This document shows, piece after piece, positions 24,083 through 34,966 of a stretch of DNA of 64,000 nucleotides. Position 1 is the first letter of the stretch, and each line of letters begins with the position of its first letter. Position numbers and translations under genes: made by a program. Below the pieces are notes generated by a model. It did not search any database. It was not told the DNA's origin and worked only from the letters and a program-made list of their open reading frames with translations. The stretch comes from Lamellibrachia satsuma (lineage: Eukaryota > Annelida > Polychaeta > Sabellida > Siboglinidae), in the NCBI GenBank assembly GCA_033239005.1, contig BSQZ01000062.1, forward strand, positions 285,001 to 349,000. The letters are read 5' to 3'.

Positions 24083-24519
24083 GTGCAGGGGGGTTACCTA
24101 GAGGTGTCTCAAGCAGAACAAGAGGCCACTAGCACAGATAAACCAATATCAAGTCATCCGAAAAACATCTCTGAAAAAGGTTATAGATGCGTATGTTTAA
24201 ATGCAAGGAGCATAGTAAATAAGAAAAACGAATTAAACATTATGGTAGAAGATATTGACCCTCACATAATTGATATAACAGATGCTGAATTAGGACTGAC
24301 AGGTTATGTAATGTTTAGGAAAGATCGAATAGGAAGAAGGGGCGGGGGAGTTATTTTATATGTTAAAGAATCTATTCAGGCTTATGAAATAAAACTAGAA
24401 AGGGAAGCCGATTGCGATGAAGCTGTTTGGTGCAAAATTGTTTCATGAAATTCAAAATTAACCATTGGATTAGTTTACCGAAGTCCAAACATAAACGAAG
24501 AGGACAACACAAAGATAAA
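24083..24519 (+). pseudogene. LINE endonuclease N-terminal part, broken
   Basis: APE-type endonuclease start (VCLNARSIVNKKNE, DRIGRRGGGVILY, DEAVWCKI). Compared with the older fragment at 2174-2401, a 27-nt in-frame deletion near 24269 removes the VNESW catalytic glutamate region. A TGA follows at 24446-24448 where the family has a Trp codon. The frame continues to about 24510 (GLVYRSPNINEED), and then a frameshift joins the reverse transcriptase frame. Confidence 0.8.
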
Positions 24520-26928
24520 AACGCTATAAAGGAAGTTAGTAAAGGGGAATGTATCATAATGGGAGATTTTAACCATGGACACATACAATGGAATTCGCTA
24601 GAGAGCACAGGGATTGAGGACCAACAATTTCTATTTTTAATCCAGGATAGCTTTCTTACTCAGCACGTATTAGAACCAACCAGGGGAGAAAATGTATTGG
24701 ATATAGTTTTGTCATCACAAAAAGAATTAGTGGACAATGTAAAAATATTTGAACCATTGGGTAATAGTGACCATAATCAAATACATTTTGACATCAATGT
24801 GAAATCAGAAAGTAAAAATAACAAAACGTACAAGAGAAACTTCCACAAAGGTAACTACAAAGATATGAGAAAATACTTAGCAAAGGTAGACTGGAATAAC
24901 ATGCTGATGAATAAGACCGCAATTGAATGTTGGAATATTCTAAAATATGAAATTGAGAGTATCATCGATAAATTTGTTCCCTTCCAAAAACAAGGAAAAC
25001 GGTGTAAAAAGAAACACTTGTCAAAAGAGGTTATTAGAAAAATAATGCTAAAACAAACTATGTGGAGGGTTTATAGGCGTACCAGAAAAGACGAAGACTA
25101 TGCAAAATACAAAGAGGCACTTAATGCAGCTACAACTGAAATCAGACAATCTAAAAGAAGCTATGAGCAAAAACTAGCATGTAACATAAAAAATGACAGC
25201 AAGAGTTTTTATGCATATGTCAGGAGTAAACAAAACGTACAAGACAAGGTTGGACCTCTAGAAGACAGAGCTGGAAATATAATATCACAGGGGTTTTTAA
25301 TGGCAGAAGACCTAAATGGTTACTTCAGTTCAGTGTTTACCAAAGACGATATTAGTTCATTACCAGTTGCTGATGCTAAATTTCAGGGGGCTGAATCTGA
25401 CTATTTAGGTCCGTTAGTTGTAACTCCAGAATTGGTAGCTAAGAAGATAAAGGCAATGAAGGATAACAAATCACCGGGAGTGGACGGGATTCCTCCAAAA
25501 TTACTAATGGAAACAGTAGAACAAATCAGTATACCACTTGCAAGAGTATTCAACTTGTCATTAAAAGAGGGAGTTGTTCCGTTTGAATGGAAAGAAGCAA
25601 ACATCATATCATTATTTAAAAAGGGTTCAAGAAATAAGTCAGAGAATTACAGACCAGTGAGTTTAACGTCAGTGATTTGTAAATTATTAGAAAGGTTAAT
25701 TAAAGACCATATGGTGGACTTCCTCATTAAGCATAAATTATTAAATTCATCTCAACATGGATTCCTTAAAGCGAGGTCATGCTTAACAAATATGTTATGT
25801 TTTTTGGAAGAAATCACTAAGTGGATAGACGTGGGATCGCCAGTATATATTATCCACTTAGATTTTCAGAAAGCTTTTGACAAAGTGCCACATCAAAGAT
25901 TACTACTTAAATTAAAAGCCCATGGTATCGGGGATAGCATAACTGACTGGATAGAACAATGGCTGACTGACAGAAGACAACGAGTTGTAGTAGATGGAGA
26001 AGTTTCAAATTGGAAATCGGTTTTGAGTGGGGTACCTCAAGTATCAGTATTAGGACCTATATTATTCTTAATTTATATCAATGACTTGGACGACAGTATA
26101 ACAAGTAACGTACTGAAATTTGCGGATGACCCAAAACTGTTTAGAAAGGTTAATACTGATGGTGATAAACAACATTTACAAAACGATTTAGACAGATTAG
26201 TGAAATTGTCTGAGAAATGGCAGATGCTGTTCAATTTTGGGAAATGTAAATGCCTACATACAGGACATGGGAACTTGAATGTAACCTATAAAATGGGAGA
26301 TACTGTTCTGGGTACTATTGTAAAAGAAAAGGACTTAGGAGTTACAATAAGTGCTGATATGAAAGTTTCAGAGCAGTGTGGTATTGCAGCTTCAAAGGGT
26401 AATCAAATTATTGGATTGATTAGAAGAAACATAACATACAAGGGAAAACAGTTAATTATACCTCTTTATAAAGCAATAGTTAGACCTCATTTAGAATACT
26501 GTATACAAGCATGGAGACCATATCGTAAGAAGGATATAGATACGCTTGAACGCATACAAAGGAGAGCAACTAAAATGATTCCAGAACTGAGAGACCTTAG
26601 TTATGAAGAACGCCTGAAAAAATGTGGTTTAACAACTCTAGAAACAAGGAGGTTAAGAGGGGATCAGATTGACGTTTTTAAGATATTGAATGGGTATGAA
26701 AATATTGATAGAAATATGTTTTTCTCACTCAAGAAGGGTAGCAGAACTAGAGGACATGAGGTAAAATTAGTAAAGGATCAATGTAGATTGGACATCAGGA
26801 AGCACTCGTTCTCACAGAGGACAATAAATGAATGGAACAAATTGTCTACAGATTGTGTAACTGCTAGCAGTGTGAATATGTTTAAAAACAAGGTTGACAC
26901 GTATCTCAGGAGGGCGGGCTATAAGTAG
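24520..26928 (+). pseudogene. LINE endonuclease C-terminus and reverse transcriptase, long open frame with altered motifs
   Basis: One open frame of about 800 codons (formally open from 24427) encodes the endonuclease end (GDFNHGHIQW, SDHNQI) and the RT: KSPGVDGI, NYRPVSLTSV, HLDFQKAFDKVPH (motif A), GVPQVSVLGP (motif B), FADDPKLF (motif C) and the C-terminal RPHLEYCIQAW region. The aspartates of FADD are present at about 26119-26130. Motif B has Val where Gly is normal (PQGS to PQVS), and the residue after the catalytic aspartates is Pro instead of Thr. Together with the broken endonuclease this makes activity unlikely. It is called a pseudogene although the RT frame itself is open. Confidence 0.85.
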
Positions 26929-27018
26929 ATGAACATTGTTGGACTCTCGATAAGCCAATGGCTTCCTTGTCCACTTGCCATCTGGGCCTTTGGCTTGGAT
27001 GGCAAATCTTGTTAAATA

Positions 27019-27325
27019 TGAGTACAAACAGTCGTACTGTATCATCACGAGTGATTGATGGTGGTGGTGCATTGTTCATCGGTACATTAACAGCAATAAG
27101 TATAGGTGTACTGTTCATTTCATGATTGTCAATATATGTAGATGATGCTGATGTTGTACTGCCAATGAATATTCGGCGCTGACTTTCGTTATCTGTGGAT
27201 GTGCTCATAAGGAATAGTAAATGTATATCAGTAAACCGCTCACTCTTAAATAACTCTTTGTATAATGGATGGGGAATAAACCATATTGATGATAACATTC
27301 TTCCAAATCGCTCTACTATATACAC
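27019..27325 (-). CDS. hypothetical ORF fragment, minus strand
   Basis: Read from 27325, the frame starts MYIVERFGRMLSSIW and contains HPLYKELFKSERFTDIHL, followed by a Ser/Thr-rich region. The same peptide, with three substitutions, is readable on the plus strand at about 29745-29840. The frame runs into the LINE at 27018, so the C-terminus is replaced by LINE-derived sequence. No family is recognised. Confidence 0.45.
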
Positions 27326-27559
27326 ACGTGATACATATCATAATATAAAACAGAACAGACAAACGGACAAATAATACGTATATTTATTTTTTATTCCATA
27401 TGTAATAATTCAATGTGAAACGTGTAGTATATACAGTATATTATTATATTATAGTATATGTTGTTACAAGACCAAACATCGTCCATGTTGTACATATAGT
27501 CTCCACATACGTACTCTGTTCAGGTATGCGCCAATCAATAAGTAACCAAAATTAAATTG

Positions 27560-27937
27560 TCAAAAATTGTAAGCAGTAAATGTCTGCACGACGGACGTAT
27601 GATACACACTAGAGTGTTTTTTTTTAGTATTTGTGTTCGTTGGTGGTGGTGGTATCCGTGTTGATAATGCTTGTGAGATACGTGGTACAGCTTCTAGTGT
27701 GATACCATTAGTCGTAGTGTGTGCCGTGTTGGATTGTGTGCTATAATGTTGATACAAACTATCCTGCATAATATCATGTAATAAGGATGTATGTTGAATT
27801 TTATTACCCATCATAACAACATCGCCTAGACATTGTTTTGGTGTGTTAGTCGGATTATGGTCATATGATGTTAGATGATGATATTTATTTTGTTTAATGA
27901 TGATAGATAGTTCAGTTGACCACATAGATATATGCAT
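27560..27937 (-). CDS. hypothetical ORF, 125 aa
   Basis: Begins MHISMWSTELSIIIKQNKYH. The C-terminal half is Thr/Asn/Pro-rich (PPPPTNTNTKKKHSS). No domain is recognised. It sits 10 bp downstream of the next minus-strand ORF (27948-28271), in the same orientation. Confidence 0.35.
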   Translation of the reverse strand: MHISMWSTELSIIIKQNKYHHLTSYDHNPTNTPKQCLGDVVMMGNKIQHTSLLHDIMQDSLYQHYSTQSNTAHTTTNGITLEAVPRISQALSTRIPPPPTNTNTKKKHSSVYHTSVVQTFTAYNF

Positions 27938-27947
27938 AAAAGTTAGA

Positions 27948-28271
27948 TTATATATATGACTTGGTCACATGAATATAATCCACTTGTGGAACGAGTGCAC
28001 GATTGTATTCACAGTATGATGATATTATATCGTCATTATAATCATCCATATCACTATATTCGTCATTATATTCATTGTCACTGACGGACATATCATAATC
28101 CGGTGCACTTGTACGAACGATACCAATATATAACAATTGAATATAATATACCACCATAATACAAAATGTCATTGTATAACATAAAACAATACATCCTAGC
28201 AGCACGCAACTAAATTCCATGAATGTTATTAGATGGGCGCATCTGTCACGATATATTAATAACATATGCAA
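27948..28271 (-). CDS. hypothetical membrane-type ORF, 107 aa
   Basis: The N-terminal half contains a long hydrophobic segment (CVLLGCIVLCYTMTFCIMVV), followed by a strongly acidic, Tyr-rich tail (SDNEYNDEYSDMDDYNDD). This is the layout of a single-pass membrane protein with an acidic cytoplasmic tail. It lies 10 bp upstream of the ORF at 27560-27937. Function unknown. Confidence 0.4.
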   Translation of the reverse strand: MHMLLIYRDRCAHLITFMEFSCVLLGCIVLCYTMTFCIMVVYYIQLLYIGIVRTSAPDYDMSVSDNEYNDEYSDMDDYNDDIISSYCEYNRALVPQVDYIHVTKSYI

Positions 28272-28490
28272 CTATCCACAAGACAATCCAATAAACACCA
28301 GATTTAAAAATAAATGCAAAAAAGAGTGTTTTATTGCCGAATGCGTGTGTTCAACTATATTAATTTGTAAATTGTGTATATCCCCACTAGAGTCATTATA
28401 ATCATCACCATTATCATTATGTGATGATATTACTGATAGTGATGATGGTACATCGGTTGGAATGTTCAATAACTCACATTCTGAAATAGA

Positions 28491-28706
28491 TTATTTATCA
28501 TAACAATTCTCACATACACTCTGTTTATCATATAAAGTAATCCTATCTATATATGCAGACATTGTTGTGTGCGTAGGCGTAGAATACATGTATTCACAAT
28601 TGATGGAATTATCATGCTGTAGTTGTGGTACAGTACTGCGATAATGTTTCGACGTCATGTAATGATACATCATCACACATTCCAATATCATCTTTGCACA
28701 CCTCAT
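28491..28706 (-). CDS. hypothetical ORF, 71 aa
   Basis: Begins MRCAKMILECVMMYHYMTSK. Short, unrecognised, in the same orientation as the two ORFs to its left. Chance is possible. Confidence 0.25.
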   Translation of the reverse strand: MRCAKMILECVMMYHYMTSKHYRSTVPQLQHDNSINCEYMYSTPTHTTMSAYIDRITLYDKQSVCENCYDK

Positions 28707-28789
28707 TGTCGTTTCATATAATACTCCATGGTTGCCATTGTTGATATGTGATATGTTATAGGTTCACCAATAGACGAATGATCACCACA

Positions 28790-28809
28790 CACACGCACAA
28801 ACACACACA

Positions 28810-28840
<31 letters not shown>

Positions 28841-28859
28841 GCACCCACACAAACACACA

Positions 28860-28910
<51 letters not shown>
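28790..28910. repeat. (CA)n with (CG)n core microsatellite
   Basis: Two CA tracts around a GCGCGC core and short irregular sections, about 120 bases. Confidence 0.95.
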
Positions 28911-28997
28911 ATGCGAGGTGTATCACATATGTAGAGGATACACTACAACACATAACAGAACGAGTGACGCATAGTCATACATACAAAAAAGTTACGT

Positions 28998-29249
28998 ATG
29001 GAATGTTCTAAATACAAACATGATAAAGATGCACTACATGTACAACTGGAACAGTTTGTGCATTTAAACCGTACACAAGAATCACTAGTTGGTGACATGA
29101 GACCTACTCCGCAAAATGGTGGTAATAATAATTATAACGATGAACGTAAACCACGACCATTGTTGAGAGATGATGGTGAGATAAATATGAATGGTCTAAG
29201 TGAATCAGACTATGAAAAGCGTGTGGTATTATTCGACATTGTGCTATAA
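28998..29249 (+). CDS. hypothetical ORF, 83 aa
   Basis: Hydrophilic, coding-like (MECSKYKHDKDALHVQLEQF, then an Asn/Gly-rich and charged C-terminus). No family is recognised. Confidence 0.35.
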   Translation: MECSKYKHDKDALHVQLEQFVHLNRTQESLVGDMRPTPQNGGNNNYNDERKPRPLLRDDGEINMNGLSESDYEKRVVLFDIVL

Positions 29250-29450
29250 ATGATAGTACGAGTATTACTTATATATGTTTCCGGAGTTATCATGGAAACA
29301 TATACACGTATTGGCTAATTAACTTATTACACAAAAATATACAACACGTATCATGTTAGATAGATTTGTGAATGCTGAATAGTATAGTATCTTGTTTGAA
29401 CATGGTAATATTGATATTACAAAAGAGATGATACTAACACAAAATTAATT

Positions 29451-29873
29451 ATGATTGTCACCACATATCGCCCTAATCAGAATATTGCACACGATCGAAA
29501 CATGAAACGACAACTACTAAAACGTTACAATTTTCGTGATGCGGTCATTGTTAGTGAAGTTATACCAAATATGTCGTTTCAAGGTATGGTGGACGTATAT
29601 AACAATACCAAAATACATACGGGAGACTATCGACAACAGTGTAAAGTAGATGATGTGTTTACAGCTACCATCGCCATATATCATGCAGAACGTGTACAGA
29701 ACATCTCCTTCGATCATATGCATTATATATACCATATCATCTTAGTCGATTTGGAGGAATGTTATCAGCAATATGGTTTATTCCCCATCCATTATACAAA
29801 GAGTTATTTAAGAGTGAGCGGTATACTGATATACATTTACCTATTCATTTTACAATGCAAACATTATATATAA
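29451..29873 (+). CDS. hypothetical ORF, 140 aa
   Basis: One of the longer unassigned frames of the AT-rich block, with balanced composition (MIVTTYRPNQNIAHDRNMKR, CKVDDVFTATIAIYHAERV). From about 29740 the overlapping frame shares a peptide with the minus-strand frame at 27.2 kb (HPLYKELFKSER), so the real gene may change frame here, which would mean a frameshift in this copy. Function unknown. Confidence 0.4.
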   Translation: MIVTTYRPNQNIAHDRNMKRQLLKRYNFRDAVIVSEVIPNMSFQGMVDVYNNTKIHTGDYRQQCKVDDVFTATIAIYHAERVQNISFDHMHYIYHIILVDLEECYQQYGLFPIHYTKSYLRVSGILIYIYLFILQCKHYI

Positions 29874-30123
29874 AAATTTATAAGGATTTCTTTTACCAAT
29901 TTTTTTTATTTACAGTCCCGATTATATTTTATTATTAAAGCCGTTAATAGTGTTGTCACAAAACTACTCAGTACCTATAAACGGACACTCTACATGCTGT
30001 AAGTAATGTTCTTCAATTAGTTAATGAAGAAACCGTCAAGACACCATCATCAGATGGTAATACTGAAGGTACCAAAATTGTCTTCTGTCCAATTGATGTA
30101 CCAGCTTATGCTATGAATATATT

Positions 30124-30312
30124 ATGACAGTTTCTACTAAGAAATCGAAACAAACGGAACATGCACCAAATAACTACATCATCGAAACAACATCACCTAT
30201 AGGATTGTTACTCAATTTTGATACAATTGCATATAGTAATTTCGTATCCATTTATAAAAAAATATCCAAAAGTCAATTGTACTTTAGTGATTTAGTGATA
30301 GATGAAGCATGA
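30124..30312 (+). CDS. hypothetical ORF, 62 aa, probably a fragment
   Basis: MTVSTKKSKQTEHAPNNYII with following coding-like sequence. Immediately upstream (about 30012-30120) another frame is also coding-like (KTPSSDGNTEGTKIVF) and ends where this one starts, suggesting a frameshifted remnant of a longer protein. Confidence 0.3.
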   Translation: MTVSTKKSKQTEHAPNNYIIETTSPIGLLLNFDTIAYSNFVSIYKKISKSQLYFSDLVIDEA

Positions 30313-30791
30313 GTTGTGTATACAGAGTTTAAGCAGAACTGATGATGGCAGCATTTAGGATATCCCTCTCCACCGACACTGATTCGTACCATACTATCAA
30401 TTGCGCACAGATGCTACGTCATGTTATCATTGTGCAGAATGTATATAAACAAGATGCTAACGTAATTGTCATTTGAAACAATGCCAGGGTTATACTTCTT
30501 GATCAATAAGTAAACAATAAGATGTTTTTTTAAATATCAAACTGGTCGATGTTGTACTTTTTGATAAGTTCAATAATTATAGTGAATATACAAAAACTAT
30601 CAGAGCTCAATGAAAAACACAATACTATGGATTCGGGTCCTGTAGCAACATATGATGAGTTAAGTCAAGTATCAGTTGTTGGTGCATGACGTATTTCTGT
30701 AACACGGAATATAGAACCGAATATGGTATTAGATCCATCATAGAATTATAAAAAGGGGTATTATCATGGAACTCATATATTGGACCACAGT

Positions 30792-30920
<129 letters not shown>

Positions 30921-31175
30921 AAAGATTGTATATTATTGTAAAGATATATTGACCCAGACCACATTTATATCGGTGTACACAATTAAACATATATATTACT
31001 TTATATTATTATTATATTGTTATACACGTGTTGACGTCTCTTTATTGTGTATAGCACAGTACGAGAGTTACTCTCTGTATATAATATCATGTGAACAGTG
31101 ATCAAAACATTGTTACAATGTATAACAGTAATATGAAACCACCGACGACTATGAATGATATAATCATCATTACAA

Positions 31176-31382
31176 ATGGTGGGACGAGGTGGGACTGTCG
31201 TTGATGAAACACAGAGCGCAATTGGGAACATGTTAACAGATGGGAACACTAATACAAATGCAGTGGTAACGAATACTATGATGTTCGACAGTGAATATTT
31301 TTCGTCTGCTAATACGATTTTTGATGACGATATGGTAGAATCAATAACAAGAGAAAAAGAGTTATCTACAATAACAACATAA
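31176..31382 (+). CDS. hypothetical ORF, 68 aa
   Basis: MVGRGGTVVDETQSAIGNML followed by Thr/Asn/Asp-rich sequence. The same frame stays open beyond the TAA (APSLARGHRRKVN), so it may be the front of a longer decayed gene that continues into the duplicated segment at 31476. The minus strand is also open here (31001-31438). Unrecognised. Confidence 0.35.
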   Translation: MVGRGGTVVDETQSAIGNMLTDGNTNTNAVVTNTMMFDSEYFSSANTIFDDDMVESITREKELSTITT

Positions 31383-31927
31383 TCTGTTGTTGCACCATCA
31401 CTAGCACGTGGACACAGACGAAAGGTAAATATAAACAATCATACAACTCTCCATTGTATATTACTACTATAACAGTGGATGGTTATACAGACACATTAGT
31501 CATAGAAGGTCATCATATGAATAAAGAGAGTCGTGGATTTCAAATGTACGATATACCCGTAGAAGGGCATAATGTCATACAGATTGTAGCAAAGTTGCTA
31601 TTGGTGTGAATTATCATGTTTATAATTCACATGATTAACGATTTACGAATCATGTGTAAACATATTCTCATACAAAGTACAATTGGATGTGATGCTTCAC
31701 ATGTGATGTTTGTTCATAAAAATTAAGGTAGAGGTGACAAAAAGGTATCCACTTATGCACCGAATACTATAGTTTCAAAAGAGATTAATAAGGCACATCG
31801 ACGTTTATTAGAAAAGAAGGCAGTGGATGAAACATACAAAACGAAAGAACAAATAATGATCGATATATACATGTGCCTTTTATAATGTACATATTATATC
31901 ATCGTTAGTTATAAGTGTCTTACAAAA

Positions 31928-32080
31928 ATGGTATATGAAATTTCTATTTGTACAAAGACTTTGCATTTTGATCCTCATACTTTAGATGATGTGTGTAGTG
32001 ACGATGATGAATCTCAGGATACTATGATAGCAAGTATTTTTAAGCATATCTCAACAGATGGATCGGGTTTTTTATGGTAA
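31928..32080 (+). CDS. hypothetical small acidic ORF, 50 aa (copy 2)
   Basis: Counterpart of 20565-20714, with the same start and frame (MVYEISICTKTLHFDPHTLD, DDVCSDDDESQDTMIAS) and ending DGSGFLW. It overlaps the next ORF by 23 bases in another frame. Confidence 0.45.
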   Translation: MVYEISICTKTLHFDPHTLDDVCSDDDESQDTMIASIFKHISTDGSGFLW

Positions 32081-32315
32081 TGTGCGACATGTCAGTGTGG
32101 AAACAGATGTTTATCTTAATCAAGCACTCCACCAATGTTCAATCATAATATTATGCACTAATGAAATGTTGGAGTTTATACAAAAACATTCCCTATTCAT
32201 ACAATCATCTCTTCTACATATCATAGGCAAAGTGGCACGGCAACATCAGTTACATATACCACAAACATTAAAAAAAATAATGCGTGTAGAATACCACAAC
32301 CAACACAGAATATAA
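32058..32315 (+). CDS. hypothetical ORF, 85 aa (copy 2)
   Basis: MDRVFYGNVRHVSVETDVYL, then a helical-looking region (NEMLEFIQKHSLFIQSSLLH) and a basic C-terminus. This is the longer version of the ORF at 20695-20877. It starts inside the preceding ORF and ends 25 bp before the next one. Unrecognised. Confidence 0.45.
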   Translation: MDRVFYGNVRHVSVETDVYLNQALHQCSIIILCTNEMLEFIQKHSLFIQSSLLHIIGKVARQHQLHIPQTLKKIMRVEYHNQHRI

Positions 32316-32340
32316 AAACATCGTCACCATCATAAGGAAC

Positions 32341-32544
32341 ATGACTGCATCATTGAATACGTGTGTTGGTGTTGGTGGTGATAAGGACTATAACAATATA
32401 TTATACAATGTAAGACTGAACGGTGAGGGATCTGTAATCGATCAATGCATTGATGCAGACGACATTTATTATAGTAATGATGATGATGATGATGCTGTGT
32501 ATACAAAAGACAATCCTAATGATGGTATACGTGCACAAGAGTAA
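32341..32544 (+). CDS. hypothetical acidic ORF, 67 aa (copy 2)
   Basis: Counterpart of 20938-21144. The first 45 or so residues are almost identical. It is shorter by five codons in the Asp run and longer by four near the end (DGIR), and both changes keep the frame. Function unknown. Confidence 0.5.
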   Translation: MTASLNTCVGVGGDKDYNNILYNVRLNGEGSVIDQCIDADDIYYSNDDDDDAVYTKDNPNDGIRAQE

Positions 32545-33110
32545 ACGGGGTAACGAACCCCTAAAGCACACGAACTTCGTGTGATGGATATGCATGAACT
32601 GGAGAATGTGTAGGTTGTCGGCTACCATGGTCGCTTGGAGGCAGCACCATAACGGCCCCTTTCGTGAAATGGGATGCAGTGACGCCGCTCTATCCACCAG
32701 AGGCGCTGGAGAGCGAACAGGTTCAAAATCTACTACTATTTGTCGGCGATAGTGTAACATCGTCTAGCATAGTCTTACAGCTTCATGCAGCCTGCGGCAC
32801 TTCATGATGTAGTAGACTGTTATCCAATCATATTCATGTTCAACAATGTGACTGGCGGCCGTACAAATCATAGTGCTAGGGTGGTACGTGCGTACTCGAG
32901 AGGGGGTGGAGTCAGGGCTTCCAACACTCCAACTCCCACATGTTAGTGTGGCCAACTTCCCACCTCCCACCACTGTTGAGATTCCACCTCCCACTTGCCA
33001 ACAATCCCACCTCCCATATATTTTCAAGGCCAACCTCTCACTTCCTCCCACGCCTCCCCTTATTTCCACTGACGCTAAGTGTGGACGAGGACATTGTTTA
33101 TAAACATGCA

Positions 33111-33375
33111 TTTTATTTATTTATTGCACTTATTTATTTATAATACGTATTTATTGTATTATTACAATTATTTATTAATCTTAATCGAATAATCTACGTT
33201 CTAAACTAATGATATTATATATTTATTAATCTTATGATTGCTTGTACTTTGTACATGGTTTTTGGAGCATGAAGTTGTCATTGCCATTAGCATTGCCCTA
33301 CCTAAAGCTTGACTGGGTCGTGTAAGGAGTCATAAACTCTTGCTCTGCGTCTTGCCTTATGGTAGATAAGTGGTA
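33111..33375. other. AT-rich spacer before the LTR element, nothing recognised
   Basis: No coding or repeat signature is identified. Confidence 0.4.
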
Positions 33376-34857
33376 TGTGACATAGTCACTTGTCGGTTCG
33401 AGTAGTTTAGTTACCCACCACATGATGGCAGCACCCAGGGTAATGTAATGTAATTTAGAGAATATAGTTAGTGAACTATTATTGCTATGTTTATTTGTCC
33501 TGTAATTAGTTGTATTTACAGTGTAGGTAGTTGGTCTTATTACTAATAATTCAGTTGTTTAAACATAAATTTTCACCCTAGAGACAGGGGTCACGTGTGG
33601 TCAGTGGAAGGGGCCCTGCCCCAGTGGGCCAGGCGTGATTCTACAGTTAATGACAACTATGTTTTGGTAAGTCCCTAAATGATGTTTTCTACCTTATTAA
33701 GCAATGTTTTCAATTTATAATTGTATCATACTGTATGATAGGGAATTGTCATCTGTTTATGTCAAGGCATTTACTTTATCAGTTATAATTACTTAGTGGT
33801 GACTTTGATTACTAATATGTGGAAGATCAGGAATAAGTGGTCATTGGACCTTAGGGAAGAATGCCCAACAGGGCTTAATGAGATTTTTACCACTTCCAGT
33901 CAGTAGCTTGTAAATGTACAGATCCCTTTAGAAAGTTAAGTTTTGATCCTGTTTAGTGGTGCTACTGTTATAGTTAATATGTTATAAGATGTGATAGACA
34001 TGGTGCAAGCATAACTTGTGCATGTATATAGGTATTATGTAACTGTCCCTACAGTTAAGCCAGGATCAGTCTGGTGCCCTCTCTCCCTTTGAAGTTACAT
34101 TGATTAATTGCTCTAGGAGGTGGCTGGGAGAGGGCTGATCTTGAGTATTCCCTAGAGACATGTAAGTTGAGCAGTGTCCAAGACTTGCTTGTAAACAACA
34201 GTGGAATGACAGCTAGGCTAGTCAGGGTATGCACATGTGAAATTGACAACATGGTTGACTGTTGAATTTATTATATTAAGGCTGTTTTACATGTAGAGTA
34301 CTAGTATTACATTAATACCTACAAGTATGATTATATATTAGTACTGAATAAGATAACAGGTATTTTACAGACAATATTGTGAACAACACCAATGTGTTGG
34401 AACTATGGTATTTAACAGATGTTGATGTGTCATCTTACACTGGACACTATGATATGCAAATAGCTTACTGGTTTGGTTTGTATTTGTACAGGCGAACGCA
34501 AGTCCTGGCTCACTCCTGGTTGTGGCCAGTCGTCTTTTAAGACATTCTTTAAGTCGTCTTTTAAGACTTCTTTTAAGTCGTCTTTTGGGTCGTCTTTGTT
34601 ATTGTGTATAGTTCTGTCACCTTTTATTGTTGTTCTTAATGCTCTTGCTTTTGATTGTATTTTGAACTTTCGGTTGACATTTTATACTTTGATGAGGTAC
34701 CGAAGTTAGATCAGTAGTGCAAATTGTGCAAGGACTGAGAGACTTGGTTTTGTATAATTTTAGTAGTTAAACTGTAATAAACGCAATTTTATCTTCAAAT
34801 TTGCCTTACAGTGGTCTATTCTTAATTTAGGCATAAGCTAACCACCCACAGCCTACA
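33376..34857 (+). repeat. 5' LTR
   Basis: Starts TGTGAC and ends CCTACA. Polyadenylation signal AATAAA at 34776-34781. Near 34528-34590 a GTCGTCTTTTAAG word is repeated several times. A 78-codon frame at 34473-34709 falls across these repeats and is present in both LTRs because the LTRs are identical there; it is not called as a gene. Confidence 0.95.
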
Positions 34858-34861
34858 TTTA

Positions 34862-34879
34862 TGGTACCAGAAGTGGGGT
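34862..34879 (+). promoter_or_regulatory. primer binding site (tRNA-Leu type)
   Basis: TGGTACCAGAAGTGGGGT lies four bases after the 5' LTR. Its complement ends in CCA. From memory of animal tRNA sequences, it fits the 3' end of a tRNA-Leu(UAA) with one mismatch. It would prime minus-strand DNA synthesis. Confidence 0.75.
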
Positions 34880-34966
34880 AGACCTTTTTAACTCAAAAAA
34901 TTATAGGCAGGACCAAAATTTTAAGTTAATTTTTGATAAGACGACTGGCCACCCAGGTTAAAGAGT

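Larger units (their letters stand above)
23340..27018 (+). mobile_element. CR1-like non-LTR retrotransposon (LINE), near full length, inactivated
   Basis: Order: ORF1 with an SGNH-esterase domain, then an APE endonuclease and reverse transcriptase region, then a 3' UTR ending in a CTTGTTAAAT tail. Truncated relatives occur at 2.2, 9.2, 19.1 and 22.2 kb in this window, so the family is common in this genome. Lesions in this copy are an ORF1 frameshift, a 27-nt endonuclease deletion, a nonsense codon and frameshift in the endonuclease, and two changed RT motif residues. The 5' boundary is approximate. It interrupts the AT-rich block of unknown ORFs. Confidence 0.9.
31476..33110 (+). repeat. 1.63 kb direct duplication, copy 2
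   Basis: Counterpart of 20089-21716 (see that entry). In this copy the small ORFs are longer or better preserved, especially the one at 32058-32315. Confidence 0.9.

Noticed and set aside
34473..34709. 78-codon frame in both LTRs
   Set aside because: Lies in LTR repeat words, and conservation is explained by LTR identity alone.
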